Positions 34,013 to 43,390 of a DNA stretch of 64,000 nucleotides are shown here, piece by piece. Under the pieces are notes generated by a model, which was given only the letters and a program-made list of their open reading frames with translations, made no database searches and was not told the DNA's origin. Positions within the stretch are counted from its first letter, which is position 1. Each line of letters opens with the position of its first letter. Made by a program: the position numbers and the translations under genes. The DNA is from Thalassospira marina (lineage in GTDB: Bacteria > Pseudomonadota > Alphaproteobacteria > Rhodospirillales > Thalassospiraceae), in contig NZ_CP024199.1 of the NCBI RefSeq assembly GCF_002844375.1, positions 1,190,001 to 1,254,000 of the forward strand, read 5' to 3'.

Positions 34013-36520
34013 ATGTCCTTGACCATCAATTGGCGAGACTATGCAGAGCTTGAGGGCTGCGCCCGGTGCCGGGAAACTGTTGTGGCGGGGCTGCGCAAAG
34101 ACCTGGCCGGTCACGAGATCGAGGCCAGTGCGCGCGAACTGTATGTTGGCGGGGAAACAGACGATGCAGAGCGTGAGCGGATTGAGCAGGCGCTGAGCGA
34201 TCGTAATGCCGCCATTCACCACCATCACTGGTCGGTTAGTGGCATGGATTGCGGGTCATGCGTTGCGAAAATTGAAACCGCCCTGCAGCGGCGCAAGGAA
34301 ATTGATTGCGTTGATGTGTCCATGATGCGCGAAACCGTTACGCTGGGCCTGCAGGACGATACCGCACAAACCCGCGAGGATATTTCCAAAACCCTGGGCA
34401 AGCTGGGTTACCCGGCTCGGGAACGGGATGGCGTGGGCGACGCCGTAACGGGGAAAACATGCTGCGGCGGCCATGACCATAATGATGCGCACGCGATGCA
34501 GGGTCATGATCATGGCGATGATCACGGCCATGACAATAAGCCTTTGGCTGATCAAGAACATCCGCACGATCAGGGGCATGCCCATAATCATGCGCAAGGT
34601 TTACCGCATTCTCATGGTGGTGGCCTGCCGATCATGCGCCGCTTTGCCCCCTGGCCCAAGGCCGGGGACGAAATTGCCTGGGCGGCGATTTGTTTGTTGC
34701 TGGGCTGGGGCATTGGTGCGCTGGTGCCGGTGGCAGAACCTTATGCATTGTCTGTCGGGGCGATTTTGGCGGCGTTGCCGGTCATGCGCCGTGCCGGGCA
34801 ACTGGTGATGAATGGGGCGATTTTCTCGATCGAGCTTTTGATGACTGTTGCCGTTATTGGTGCGGTGGCAATTGGCGACCCGCTGGAAGCTGGCATGGTG
34901 GTGTTGCTGTTTGCCATTGGCGAAAGCCTGGAAGGTGTGGCCGCCGGGCAGGCGCGCAGCGGCGTAAAATCCCTGTTGAAACTGGCACCGGAAAAGGCCC
35001 GGCTGGTATCGGCAAATGGCCCGCGCGAGGTGCATCCATCCCGCCTGGCGATTGATGATGTGGTTGAAGTGCGCCCGGGCGAACGTATTCCTGCTGATGG
35101 CGTTATCGCCAAGGGACAGGCCGATATTGATAACAGCCACTTAACCGGTGAATCGGTGCCGGTTGCTTGTGAAGAAGGTAGCGAAGTGTTCGCCGGTGCG
35201 ATTGTCACTGACCGCCCGGTTGAAGTGAAAGTAACCCGCGCGGCAGGCCAGACCATGCTGGACCGTGTTATTCAACTGGTTGAGGAAAGCGAAAAGCACA
35301 AAGCCCAGGTGGAGCGTTTTGTTGCCCGCTTTGCCCGTATTTACACGCCGATCATTATGGCGATGGCATTGCTGACCGTAATCATCCCGCCGTTATTCTT
35401 TGGGCAGGACTGGCAGGAATGGATCTATCGCGGGTTGGCACTGCTGTTAATTGGCTGCCCCTGTGCACTGGTTATTTCAACGCCGGCTGCCGTTACTTCG
35501 GCCCTGGCCCGTGCCGCGCGTATCGGCCTTTTGGTGAAAGGTGGTGCTGCGTTGGAGGCGATTGGTGCCGTGCGCAAAATCGCCTTTGATAAAACCGGCA
35601 CCCTGACCGAAGGTAAACCGGCGCTGGTTGATATGATAACCTTTGGCAAGCAGACAGAGGACGAGGTGCTGGCCATTGCCGCAGCGCTGGAAAATGTGAC
35701 CTCGCACCCGCTCGCACGTGCGGTGGTTGATGCTGCCAAAAGCCGCAATCTTAGCCTGCCGGAGCTTGCCGATGGCCGCACCATCGCCGGTGCCGGTGTT
35801 GAAGGGCGCATTGACGGCATCCATTATCAGGTGGGGGCGCCCAAACGCCTGAATATCACCTGCGATGATGCCGTGACCACCTGGATGAACCGGCAGGAGG
35901 ATGAAGGCAGTACAGCCATTGCCGTTGTGCGCGAAGGCGTGGTTATCGGTGCACTGGCATTGCGCGATATCCCGCGTGAAGAAGCCCGCAAAGGCCTTGA
36001 AATGCTGAAAAATCTGGGTGTGGACCCTGTGATGCTGACAGGTGATGCAAACCGGGTTGCAAAGCGCTTGGCGGCGGATTTGGGAATGTCCTATCGGGCG
36101 GAATTACTGCCCGAAGATAAGCTGAACGCCCTTGCCGAAATTCGCAATGAAGGGGATGGCACTGGCAAACCTGCCAGTGTTGCCATGGTTGGCGATGGCA
36201 TCAATGATGCCCCGGCCCTGAAAGCGGCGGATGTTGGCATTGCCATTGGCGGTGGAACCGATATTGCACTTGAAGCCGCCGACGCCGTCATTGTCAAATC
36301 CCGCCTGACCGACGTTGCCATATTGGTGAAACTTTCCCGCCAGGCGCGGCGTGTGATTCGCGAGAATATCGGTCTGGCGATTGGCCTGAAGGCGATATTT
36401 TTGGTAACCAGCATATTTGGCATTACCGGCCTGTGGGTTGCAGTGCTGGCTGATACCGGGGCAACCGTGCTGGTGACACTTAATTCGCTTCGCCTGTTGT
36501 GGGGACGAAAAGAAAGCTGA
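34013..36520 (+). CDS. zntA: Zn/Cd/Pb-exporting P1B-type ATPase
   Basis: An 835-residue inner-membrane pump. N-terminus: a degenerate metal-binding domain (GCARC, residue ~17), a proper HMA domain (GMDCGSC, ~75), then a histidine-rich linker with 14 His in ~55 residues (~145-200). Core: phosphatase loop TGES, membrane metal site CPCALVIS, phosphorylation site DKTGTLTEG, TSHPLA, MVGDGINDAPAL, and the last helices with K and D (ADTGATVLVTLNSLRLL) typical of the Zn2+/Cd2+/Pb2+ subgroup. I start at 34013 (GAGGCGG five bases upstream); the ATG at 33980 falls only 14 bases after the predicted RNA start and lacks a ribosome site. Regulated by the upstream palindromes. Confidence 0.96.
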   Translation: MSLTINWRDYAELEGCARCRETVVAGLRKDLAGHEIEASARELYVGGETDDAERERIEQALSDRNAAIHHHHWSVSGMDCGSCVAKIETALQRRKEIDCVDVSMMRETVTLGLQDDTAQTREDISKTLGKLGYPARERDGVGDAVTGKTCCGGHDHNDAHAMQGHDHGDDHGHDNKPLADQEHPHDQGHAHNHAQGLPHSHGGGLPIMRRFAPWPKAGDEIAWAAICLLLGWGIGALVPVAEPYALSVGAILAALPVMRRAGQLVMNGAIFSIELLMTVAVIGAVAIGDPLEAGMVVLLFAIGESLEGVAAGQARSGVKSLLKLAPEKARLVSANGPREVHPSRLAIDDVVEVRPGERIPADGVIAKGQADIDNSHLTGESVPVACEEGSEVFAGAIVTDRPVEVKVTRAAGQTMLDRVIQLVEESEKHKAQVERFVARFARIYTPIIMAMALLTVIIPPLFFGQDWQEWIYRGLALLLIGCPCALVISTPAAVTSALARAARIGLLVKGGAALEAIGAVRKIAFDKTGTLTEGKPALVDMITFGKQTEDEVLAIAAALENVTSHPLARAVVDAAKSRNLSLPELADGRTIAGAGVEGRIDGIHYQVGAPKRLNITCDDAVTTWMNRQEDEGSTAIAVVREGVVIGALALRDIPREEARKGLEMLKNLGVDPVMLTGDANRVAKRLAADLGMSYRAELLPEDKLNALAEIRNEGDGTGKPASVAMVGDGINDAPALKAADVGIAIGGGTDIALEAADAVIVKSRLTDVAILVKLSRQARRVIRENIGLAIGLKAIFLVTSIFGITGLWVAVLADTGATVLVTLNSLRLLWGRKES

Positions 36521-36558
36521 ACCCCCTAAATGTGAGATCAAATGCCGTATGTCCTAAT

Positions 36559-36586
36559 GCCGCTGGCAATCGTCAGCGGCTTTTTG
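36559..36586 (+). terminator. zntA terminator
   Basis: GCCGCTG/CAGCGGC (36559-36565 with 36574-36580), then TTTTTG. Confidence 0.85.
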
Positions 36587-36642
36587 ACCCGCAGGATTTA
36601 AGGTAAAATCTGGTGGCATTGGGATGGGGTGAAAACGGAAGC

Positions 36643-36718
36643 GGCGGCAACCGTTTCCCGCATCGGTTACCGCCACTGTTCCACCTTGAGAGGCCTGCGG
36701 GGAGAGAGGACCCGCAGG
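36643..36718. other. two strong hairpins in a convergent intergenic region
   Basis: GGCGG-C-AACCG / CGGTT-A-CCGCC (36643-36653 with 36664-36674), then CCTGCGGG/CCCGCAGG (36694-36701 with 36711-36718), with CCTTTTTGG 11 bases later. No coding frame. Could be a small RNA or 3' processing structure. Confidence 0.35.
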
Positions 36719-36924
36719 ACAGGACAAGCCTTTTTGGGGACAAATGCGAATGGGTTTCATTCGCGGGCTGTGTCTGGAGTGTTTATACGGAAGCCTTTGC
36801 TTAAGCGCAAGTGAAAATCGTTATCAATTGCAGAAAAATTTGCGCCCGATGTTTTCTGGTGCGCTGGCGTGACCTTGGATGCAAGGCCATTTCTTCTTAA
36901 TTATCTGATATTGTTGTGTTAATG

Positions 36925-36962
36925 GCAAAAAAACAAAGGCCGCGAGTTTTCCCGCGGCCTTT
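36925..36962 (-). terminator. terminator of the iron operon
   Basis: AAAGGCCGCG/CGCGGCCTTT (36935-36944 with 36953-36962), then GTTTTTTTGCC on the minus strand. Confidence 0.9.
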
Positions 36963-36987
36963 GCTGATGGATATGTTTTTGGCCAAT

Positions 36988-38154
36988 TCAGGCCGAAACG
37001 CGCTGCAAATGGTTGTCCCATTTTAGCGATTTAAGCGAATCGTCGGGAAGCTCTTCGCGTTTACGGTTCAGGGCGTCCATGCGCCAGCCTGACCCAAGGC
37101 CGCTGGTGCCAACAAATTCACCCTTGCGGTCAGTTGCGGCAATACCGCAGCCATCCGGGGCGGCAATGTTGGTCAGGAATTTGCCGTTATGGGCATCCCA
37201 AAAGGTCACAACACCGCCGCGCGGGCAGGAAATGGCAAAGACCGAGCCTGATGCATCAAACCGCACACTGCCGCAATATTGGCGCATGCGATATTGCACA
37301 TTGTCCGGGGCCTCAAGGGCCAGAAGCTGCGGCCCGCCCGGTTTCCAAAGGCCCACCAGGGGGACTTCGTCATTCAGGCCGCCATGATATTGAAAGCCCG
37401 TTGCGATGGTGCCATCGCTGGCAACGTCAATATGGCGGATGGAAAGCTTGTGCCAGTCATCCTTCAGGCGGGTCTGATACAGTTTTTCGCCGGTATGCCG
37501 GTTAATGACCGTCAGGTTCGGTTCCATCGTTTCGATGTTTAACGGTGTTCTGCCGTCAAAATCGGGGTGGGTTTTAAGGCCGCCATTGGCAATTGCCATG
37601 CTTTCGCCATCGGGCAGCAGGTGCAATTCATGCGGACCCATGCCATAGCTGTCAAATTCGGCAATGCGTTTATAGCCGTTCTGCGCATCCCAAACCGATA
37701 TGACACCGCGTGCGTTATCAAAATCGTTTTCGGTGATGTAAAGGTAACGCCCGTCATTCGAATAAACCGAATGGCCGTAAAAACGCCGGTCTTCCGGGCT
37801 TTTCAGGGTTGCGCGCACTTCGCCGGTATGGCGGTTCATGATCAGGGCATACAGGCCCGGCCGGCGTTCAACGGCGGCAACATCCACATGGTTGGGGCGC
37901 AGGCCCACATCGTGGCCACGGCCCGGCAGCGGTTGTTCATACAGGATTTTGCCCTGTGCGTTAAAGGCACTGACATAAAAGTCGTCATTATTGCCAGCAC
38001 TGGCGCTGATATAAACGGCGCGGTCTTCAGGGGCGGTCACATTGGTTGCGGCACGGGCAAAACCGGCAGGCAGGAAGGTAATGGCACCGCCCAGTCCGAT
38101 CAGGCGCAAAACATCGCGGCGCTTTGAATTGAAATCAGTCTCCATCGAGGGCAT
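36988..38154 (-). CDS. DUF1513 periplasmic beta-propeller-like protein, Tat substrate
   Basis: 388 residues with a twin-arginine signal (SKRRDVLRLIGLGGAI, residues ~10-25, cleavage near GFARA). Repeated blade-like strands follow (RFYGHSVYSNDGRYLYITEN, YGMGPHELHLLPDG, CGSVRFDASGSVFAI), as in the DUF1513 family. These genes recur at the end of imelysin/di-haem operons and are thought to work in iron uptake or sensing; the biochemical role is unknown. The ATG at 38154 is fixed by GGAGGTGG just upstream, and overlaps the preceding stop by 20 bases, so translation is coupled. Last gene of the operon. Confidence 0.88.
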   Translation of the reverse strand: MPSMETDFNSKRRDVLRLIGLGGAITFLPAGFARAATNVTAPEDRAVYISASAGNNDDFYVSAFNAQGKILYEQPLPGRGHDVGLRPNHVDVAAVERRPGLYALIMNRHTGEVRATLKSPEDRRFYGHSVYSNDGRYLYITENDFDNARGVISVWDAQNGYKRIAEFDSYGMGPHELHLLPDGESMAIANGGLKTHPDFDGRTPLNIETMEPNLTVINRHTGEKLYQTRLKDDWHKLSIRHIDVASDGTIATGFQYHGGLNDEVPLVGLWKPGGPQLLALEAPDNVQYRMRQYCGSVRFDASGSVFAISCPRGGVVTFWDAHNGKFLTNIAAPDGCGIAATDRKGEFVGTSGLGSGWRMDALNRKREELPDDSLKSLKWDNHLQRVSA

Positions 38155-39271
38155 TGAAACCACCTCCAAGTTCGGTGTGACCACCAACATCATTTTCCAC
38201 CAGCATCACTCCATAGGCGACCTGGTTTTCCAAATCCTGAATTTTGTCAAACCCGCCGGGTTCGGCCAGAACCGCGACCATTGAATCGGGCAGGGCATCG
38301 CTGGCATCGCGAATTTTCTGCCAGTTCAGGCGAAAGGACCGATCCAGCAGGCTATCAGCACCCAAAAGGGCAACCATGCCTTTGCCGCTTTCGCCCGCAC
38401 CATTCAGTTCGCCGTCATAAATGGCAAACAGCGATTTCAGGTTATGGGAAATATTGCGAAGCGACCGTTCTGAACGCCAGCTTTCGGCGCGTTCGGCTTT
38501 GGCATCTTCCGGTCCTTCACCCAGGGGCCGGGCCAGTTTCTGGCTGATGATGATCAGCATGCCTTCATGCAGGGCACGGTAAAGGTCGGTCGCGGCAAAT
38601 TTCGATGTCGGATAATCCATGCTGTCTGGCCCGGCATTGATCATGCCATCAGCAAAGGCGGGCCAGTCGGCAACGATCTGTCCGGTCAGTTTTTCAAGAT
38701 TGGATGTAATGGCAACGCCATACTGGCACAGATAGGTGCCGTCCTTGTCGGCGGCCAAAATCTGACCGGCCAGTTTCGGGTTGAACAAAACTTCTTCCAG
38801 CGCGGGGAAACCCTGCAGGGCCGCACTGGCATCGGCGATTTTGGCCGGGTCGGTATAAAGCGGCGGCTTGTTGCGCAGAAGCATGCGGAATTGGCGGGTC
38901 GCGGTGCCGTGTTTGTCGGGCCAGTATTCAATCAACTGGTCGCGCCCGTCGGTCATAAGCGGGCCCATGCGCCAGGGCTGCACTTCCTGCCAGCGATCCA
39001 TGGCGGTGTTAAAGCCATCGCGCATTTTATCAAGGCCGTCCTGGTCGGGCTTTTTGCAAAATCCCGGCATGTCGGCGGCCAGTGATGCAGTCGCCGTATG
39101 AAGCGCATCAAGCTGCGGGGGCATGACATTGGCAAGCAGATGTTTGATAACATCGTGATATTGCGCATCAGGCAGGTCAGCGCGGGCAGGTGGTGCGGCC
39201 GCAAGCCCGGCGGCAACAGTCACAATCAACCCGGCCAGCGCCCGGCGAGCACCGGTTTCAAACAACGGCAT
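38135..39271 (-). CDS. imelysin-family periplasmic protein, variant motif
   Basis: 378 residues with a signal peptide (RRALAGLIVTVAAGLAAAPPARA). Imelysin fold: a first helical repeat (RWQEVQPWRMGPL) and ALQGFPALEEVLF, where the family motif GxHxxE reads GFPALE, so the histidine is missing. This matches the second, imelysin-like member found in such operons rather than IrpA itself. AGGGGGAACC is directly before the ATG at 39271. The preceding di-haem gene stops eight bases upstream. Probably binds or inserts in the periplasm/outer membrane as part of an iron system. Confidence 0.85.
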   Translation of the reverse strand: MPLFETGARRALAGLIVTVAAGLAAAPPARADLPDAQYHDVIKHLLANVMPPQLDALHTATASLAADMPGFCKKPDQDGLDKMRDGFNTAMDRWQEVQPWRMGPLMTDGRDQLIEYWPDKHGTATRQFRMLLRNKPPLYTDPAKIADASAALQGFPALEEVLFNPKLAGQILAADKDGTYLCQYGVAITSNLEKLTGQIVADWPAFADGMINAGPDSMDYPTSKFAATDLYRALHEGMLIIISQKLARPLGEGPEDAKAERAESWRSERSLRNISHNLKSLFAIYDGELNGAGESGKGMVALLGADSLLDRSFRLNWQKIRDASDALPDSMVAVLAEPGGFDKIQDLENQVAYGVMLVENDVGGHTELGGGFNALDGD

Positions 39272-39279
39272 GGTTCCCC

Positions 39280-40791
39280 CTAAAGCGATTTCAAAAATGC
39301 GATCAGTTTGCTGCGGTCCGATCGTGGCAACAATGTGACGGCATCGCGCGCCTTTTGCGCTTCGCCACCATGCCACAATACGGCTTCAAGAATGGTATTC
39401 GCCCGCCCGTCATGCAGGAATCCGGCGCGAGAATCAATTTCCTTTGTGCGCCCCAGGCCCCAAAGGGGCGGTGTGCGCCATTCAAACCCGTTTGCCTGGG
39501 CTTCGGGCCGATGATCGGCAAGGCCTTCGCCCATGTCATGAAGCAGAAGGTCGCTATAAGGCCAGATCAACTGCCCGGACTGTTCGGCGTCGCGATCACT
39601 GACCGGCAACTGATAGCTGGGGCGGTGGCAACTGGCACAGCCGATATCGTTAAAAATCTGCTTGCCAGCCAGGACATCGGGGTCGGCGGCATTGGCACGC
39701 ATCGGCGGGGCCAGATTACGGGTATAATACAGGATCAGGTCGGTGATGGTGCTGTGGGCTTCCAGGTCTTCATATTGCGGGCTGTTGCCGTTTGGCGCCT
39801 CGCGGCACAGGGTTTGGGCCGCTGTGCAATCACCCGCCCCGTCGGGATAAAGGGTGTTGGAAAGCCCAACATCAAACTGCATGGCGTTTTTGTTTTGCTG
39901 ATCCAGGCTGGGCATGCCCGCCTTCCAGCCAAACCGGCCCAGTTCCACCCTGTTATCAGCCAGGCTCCAGACACGGTTGGGACGGCCTGAAATACCGTCC
40001 TGATCGGCATCATCCGGGTCGGCCTGCGCCATGATCATGTCTTCCGGGATCGCTTCGAGCAGGCCCAGGCCAATCATTTGCGGGGCGATGCGCGGGGAAA
40101 CCATCAATCCGTCATGTGTCGGGCCATAGGCAAGCCCGGCCAGTTCATAATGCGGTTTGCGCAGGGTGACATTTTCATCCCCCGCCAGCGTGACCACCTG
40201 GTCTTGGTAGGTGACCAGTACGCGTCCTTCGGCCGGAATGCCAGGAACGGAAAGTTCCTGAAACTGATGCCCATATACCGGGTCGGGAATGGAATTTGCC
40301 TTGCCGCTTGTCAGAAGGGCGCGATCGGCATCGTCCTGTGGTGGGATGGACAGACGCAGCAACATGGCAACGGCGGCGCGGTCCGGGTCGTTTTTAGGGT
40401 CCAGGGCGTGGCCACGGCCATTGCGCACATGGCAGCCAATGCAGGACCGGGAATTATAAAGCGGGCCCAGACCATCGGTGGTTTGGGTTTTGGTTGGGGC
40501 TGCTACCCACATGCGCTGAAACAGCGCTTCGCCCAGTTTGAAATCCAGCCTTTTGTCAAAAGCCATATTCGCCGAATAGTGCGTAAAGGCTGATCGGCCG
40601 GTTTTTTTTACCCAGCTGGTCGCCCCGCCGGGATAGGCATCATCTGGCAGGGTGGGCGATGCCGCATGTGATGGCTGGCTGGCACAAATGCCAAGGCCAA
40701 GCGCCAAAGCCGCAGCGGAAAAATGGGAAAACCGAAAAGGCCGGGGCAGAAAGGCAGAAAGGTGGGGCAGGAACATTGCGGGAAACTTCAT
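39280..40791 (-). CDS. di-haem cytochrome c oxidoreductase (DHOR family)
   Basis: 503 residues. After a signal peptide (AALALGLGICASQPSHA) two haem-binding motifs CIGCH and CASCH are seen about 270 residues apart, in the CCP/MauG-like 'thiol oxidoreductase' DHOR family. Conserved RTPPLWGLG and FLHDGRA near the C-terminus are typical. It likely transfers electrons in the periplasm as part of iron acquisition. The start at 40791 (MKFPAMF) gives a normal signal peptide; a longer frame to 40860 exists. Same strand and order as its partners: imelysin, DHOR, imelysin-like, DUF1513. Confidence 0.9.
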   Translation of the reverse strand: MKFPAMFLPHLSAFLPRPFRFSHFSAAALALGLGICASQPSHAASPTLPDDAYPGGATSWVKKTGRSAFTHYSANMAFDKRLDFKLGEALFQRMWVAAPTKTQTTDGLGPLYNSRSCIGCHVRNGRGHALDPKNDPDRAAVAMLLRLSIPPQDDADRALLTSGKANSIPDPVYGHQFQELSVPGIPAEGRVLVTYQDQVVTLAGDENVTLRKPHYELAGLAYGPTHDGLMVSPRIAPQMIGLGLLEAIPEDMIMAQADPDDADQDGISGRPNRVWSLADNRVELGRFGWKAGMPSLDQQNKNAMQFDVGLSNTLYPDGAGDCTAAQTLCREAPNGNSPQYEDLEAHSTITDLILYYTRNLAPPMRANAADPDVLAGKQIFNDIGCASCHRPSYQLPVSDRDAEQSGQLIWPYSDLLLHDMGEGLADHRPEAQANGFEWRTPPLWGLGRTKEIDSRAGFLHDGRANTILEAVLWHGGEAQKARDAVTLLPRSDRSKLIAFLKSL

Positions 40792-40948
40792 GCAACCAAA
40801 GACCAGACCGGCCACAGGCGCGGGCAGGGGCCAGTGTGGCGGCGATGCCCGAAAACACAAGGTCGGAAACGGAGAACGCGGCGAAGGAAAAATCCCTCGC
40901 CGCGCGGCAGATCATACAATCTGTTGCGTTAACCGGGGATAGGCCCGA

Positions 40949-42220
40949 TCAGTTAACCGCATCAGGATTGTCAAGGCTGTCGGACCCTTCAAAGCTGATG
41001 CTTTCAAGGCCGATAGCGGCAACAATCTGTTCGATTGATTTGGTCTGGTCGACCAGGGCATCGACAAATTTCTGAACGGCAGCATTGCCTTCGTCATTGC
41101 CAGCCGCAATCATCTGGTCGAAATGCTCACCATTATTGGCGCGGTCAACCATTGCCTGACCGGCTGCAACCGAAGCCGCCAGCTTGGTTTTGATTTCCTT
41201 GTCAAGATCGGCATTGTTGGCAGCAACCAGTTCGGAAAGAGACGGGCCTTCAACAACGCTGCCATCGGTACGGGTATATTTGCCGAGATAGACATTCTGG
41301 ATACCCAGCGCATCATAGAAATGCGAATTGTGGGTGTTGTCCGAGAAGCAGTCATGGCTTTCTTCCGGATCATGCAGCAGCAGGCCAAGCTTGGTGCGCT
41401 CGCCGCCCAGTTCACCATAGGAAAGCGAACCCATGCCGGTGATTTCGGCGGTCAGGCCGGTTGCGCCATTTTCCAGCATAACGTTCTTGCGGGCATCGCC
41501 GCTGTCGTCCCACTGTTCGGCCATCCAGCTCAGGTCGGAAATCAGAAGTTCGGTTGCCGCTTTCAGGTAATCGCCGCGGCGGTCGCAATTGCCATTGGTG
41601 CAGTCATCACCCTTGGCATAATCGGTCCAGGGGCGTTCGCCAGCACCCGGGCCTGTTCCATTAAGATCCTGCCCCCACAGCAGAAATTCAATGGCGTGGT
41701 AACCGGTGGCAACGTTGGCTTCAACGCCGTCAAGTTCGTGCAGCTTCTGCAAAAGATCGGCATCGATGGTGGATGCATCGATCGTTTCGCTGCCGATTTT
41801 CAGTTCCTTGTTGGCGATGACATTGGCGGTGTAAGCGGGGTTTTCCTCGCTTTCGCTGCCATAAAGGTCGCCATCGACATAATCGATCAGGCCTTCGTCA
41901 AGCGGCCAGGCGTTAACCTTGCCTTCCCAGTCATCGACAATCGGATTGCCGAAACGGAAAACTTCGGTCTGCTGATAGGACGGACGGGCAGCAATCCAGG
42001 CAGCGCGCGCTTTTTTCAGGGCATCTTCTGACGGATTGTCGATCAGGTCATTTACAGCGGCCTCAAGCGTTTTGGCGGTCGATACAGCGTCGCTATATCC
42101 CGCTTCCGCGATGTCCGCGTAATTTTTCATGATGGCTTCGGCGTCCGGGGCCGCATGGGCCAACGGTGCCCCAAGCACCCCCATCATGGCTGCTGTGCCA
42201 AGAATTTTTGAAAATTTCAT
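40949..42220 (-). CDS. irpA: iron-regulated imelysin (IrpA-like)
   Basis: 423 residues. Signal peptide MKFSKILGTAAMMGVLGAPLAHA. The full imelysin motif is present as GYHAIEFLLWGQD (GxHxxE), and the duplicated helical fold is seen with SYQQTEVFRFGNP in the first half and GGERTKLGLLLHDPEESHDCF in the second. The acidic C-terminus may help to bind cations. Expected in the periplasm or outer membrane. First gene of the iron operon, directly behind a promoter with a Fur box. A 157-base gap to the next gene leaves room for processing but no terminator is obvious. Confidence 0.93.
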   Translation of the reverse strand: MKFSKILGTAAMMGVLGAPLAHAAPDAEAIMKNYADIAEAGYSDAVSTAKTLEAAVNDLIDNPSEDALKKARAAWIAARPSYQQTEVFRFGNPIVDDWEGKVNAWPLDEGLIDYVDGDLYGSESEENPAYTANVIANKELKIGSETIDASTIDADLLQKLHELDGVEANVATGYHAIEFLLWGQDLNGTGPGAGERPWTDYAKGDDCTNGNCDRRGDYLKAATELLISDLSWMAEQWDDSGDARKNVMLENGATGLTAEITGMGSLSYGELGGERTKLGLLLHDPEESHDCFSDNTHNSHFYDALGIQNVYLGKYTRTDGSVVEGPSLSELVAANNADLDKEIKTKLAASVAAGQAMVDRANNGEHFDQMIAAGNDEGNAAVQKFVDALVDQTKSIEQIVAAIGLESISFEGSDSLDNPDAVN

Positions 42221-42269
42221 TGGAATAACTGTCCGTCCCTGTTTGTAGATCAAGCGTTTCGCCGAGATA

Positions 42270-42298
42270 TTGATACTGCTTGTGAGAATGATTTTCAA
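42270..42298 (-). promoter_or_regulatory. Fur-type box on the iron-operon promoter
   Basis: Promoter on the minus strand: TTGAAA (42293-42298), 17 bases, TATCAA (42270-42275). Overlapping it is TGAGAATGATTTTCA (42283-42297), a 7-1-7 Fur-like box with one broken pair. Repression under iron sufficiency is the expected outcome. Confidence 0.65.
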
Positions 42299-42464
42299 CA
42301 AATCAATTGCGTTTGAAAATCACAATCGACCGCAAAAGCCGCCGGTAACCAAATTGTGTGCAGCGCAATAAGAACAGTTGCGGCAAGATGGCAGCGACCG
42401 CATCAGGCAAAACCGGCAGCAGGCAGGCCCGGTAAACCTGTGAATTTAAAGCGATGAGGCACGA

Positions 42465-43169
42465 ATGCACGGCGATAACGCGCAAAAGACAAAGATCAGG
42501 CAGTGGGATTTCCCGGTTCGCCTGTTTCACTGGGCACTGGTAACTGCAATTGTCACAGCATGGTGGACCAACCAGGAAGCCATCATCAATATTCATGAAC
42601 TGGCAGGCTATACCGTGCTGACGCTGGTTCTGTTCCGGATTATCTGGGGATTCGTTGGCAGTTCCAACGCCCGGTTCACATCCTTCGTCAAGGGGCCGTT
42701 CACCGCCCTTTCCTATCTGCGCAAGCTGCCCAAAGGCAGCGAGGAAGAACTGGCCTATGAAGGGCACAACCCTGCAGGTGGGCTGATGGTGATTGTGCTG
42801 TTGCTGCTGGTTGCTGTGCAGGCCTTTACAGGGCTTTTCACCAGCGAGGATACCTTCCTGTTTTTTGACGGGCCGCTGGTCAAATATGTGCCGTCAGGCT
42901 TTGCCAACACCATGAACTATATTCACCATGTGAATATCAATCTGATCTATATCGCAGTTGCGCTGCATGTTGTGGCGGCTATTGGCTATCTGTTTTTGAA
43001 AAACGAAAACCTGATTGGCGCGATGATTACTGGTTCGCGCAAGGTGCCAACCAGCATTGCGGCACGGTTTGCCAGTATCAATTTCAAACCAGCCTGGCTG
43101 GGCCTTTTGATCATGGTGATGTGCGGTGCCATCGTCGCCGGGGTTATTACCCTTGCCCGCGCAGGTTAA
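42465..43169 (+). CDS. di-haem cytochrome b561-type membrane protein
   Basis: 234 residues, four to five membrane helices. Haem-ligand histidines are in VRLFHWALV (TM1), NIHELAGYTVL (TM2), YIHHVNINLIYI and ALHVVAAIGYLF (TM4). It matches the bacterial cytochrome b561 / Ni,Fe-hydrogenase cytochrome b family, passing electrons from quinol to a periplasmic partner. GAGG is six bases before the ATG. Divergent from the Fur-controlled operon, and convergent with a cytochrome c' gene, so partners could be the di-haem DHOR or cytochrome c'. Confidence 0.9.
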   Translation: MHGDNAQKTKIRQWDFPVRLFHWALVTAIVTAWWTNQEAIINIHELAGYTVLTLVLFRIIWGFVGSSNARFTSFVKGPFTALSYLRKLPKGSEEELAYEGHNPAGGLMVIVLLLLVAVQAFTGLFTSEDTFLFFDGPLVKYVPSGFANTMNYIHHVNINLIYIAVALHVVAAIGYLFLKNENLIGAMITGSRKVPTSIAARFASINFKPAWLGLLIMVMCGAIVAGVITLARAG

Positions 43170-43312
43170 AACGCCATTTGCGCGCACCCGTTGGCAAGGC
43201 GGGAAAAAGGCGGGCAGGACGCCTGTCTTCCATTGCTGCGTTAACATGCCATGTTGATGTGCTGACCGGTTTTGAGCGTCAGGTGATGCGCAAACATATA
43301 AAGCCAGTGCAA

Positions 43313-43352
43313 ATATAAAAGGCGGGGTGCCCAAACACCCCGCCTTTCTTGC
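43313..43352. terminator. bidirectional terminator between cytochrome genes
   Basis: Twelve-bp perfect stem AAAGGCGGGGTG/CACCCCGCCTTT (43318-43329 with 43336-43347), T-rich on both sides (TTTCTT; TTTTATATTT on the other strand). Confidence 0.9.
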
Positions 43353-43390
43353 ATCATATCGTTCGGCAACCCTGTAAACAGGGGGCTGAA

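Noticed and set aside
41123..42031. 302-codon open frame antisense to irpA
   Set aside because: Overlaps the well-supported imelysin gene and lacks a ribosome site.
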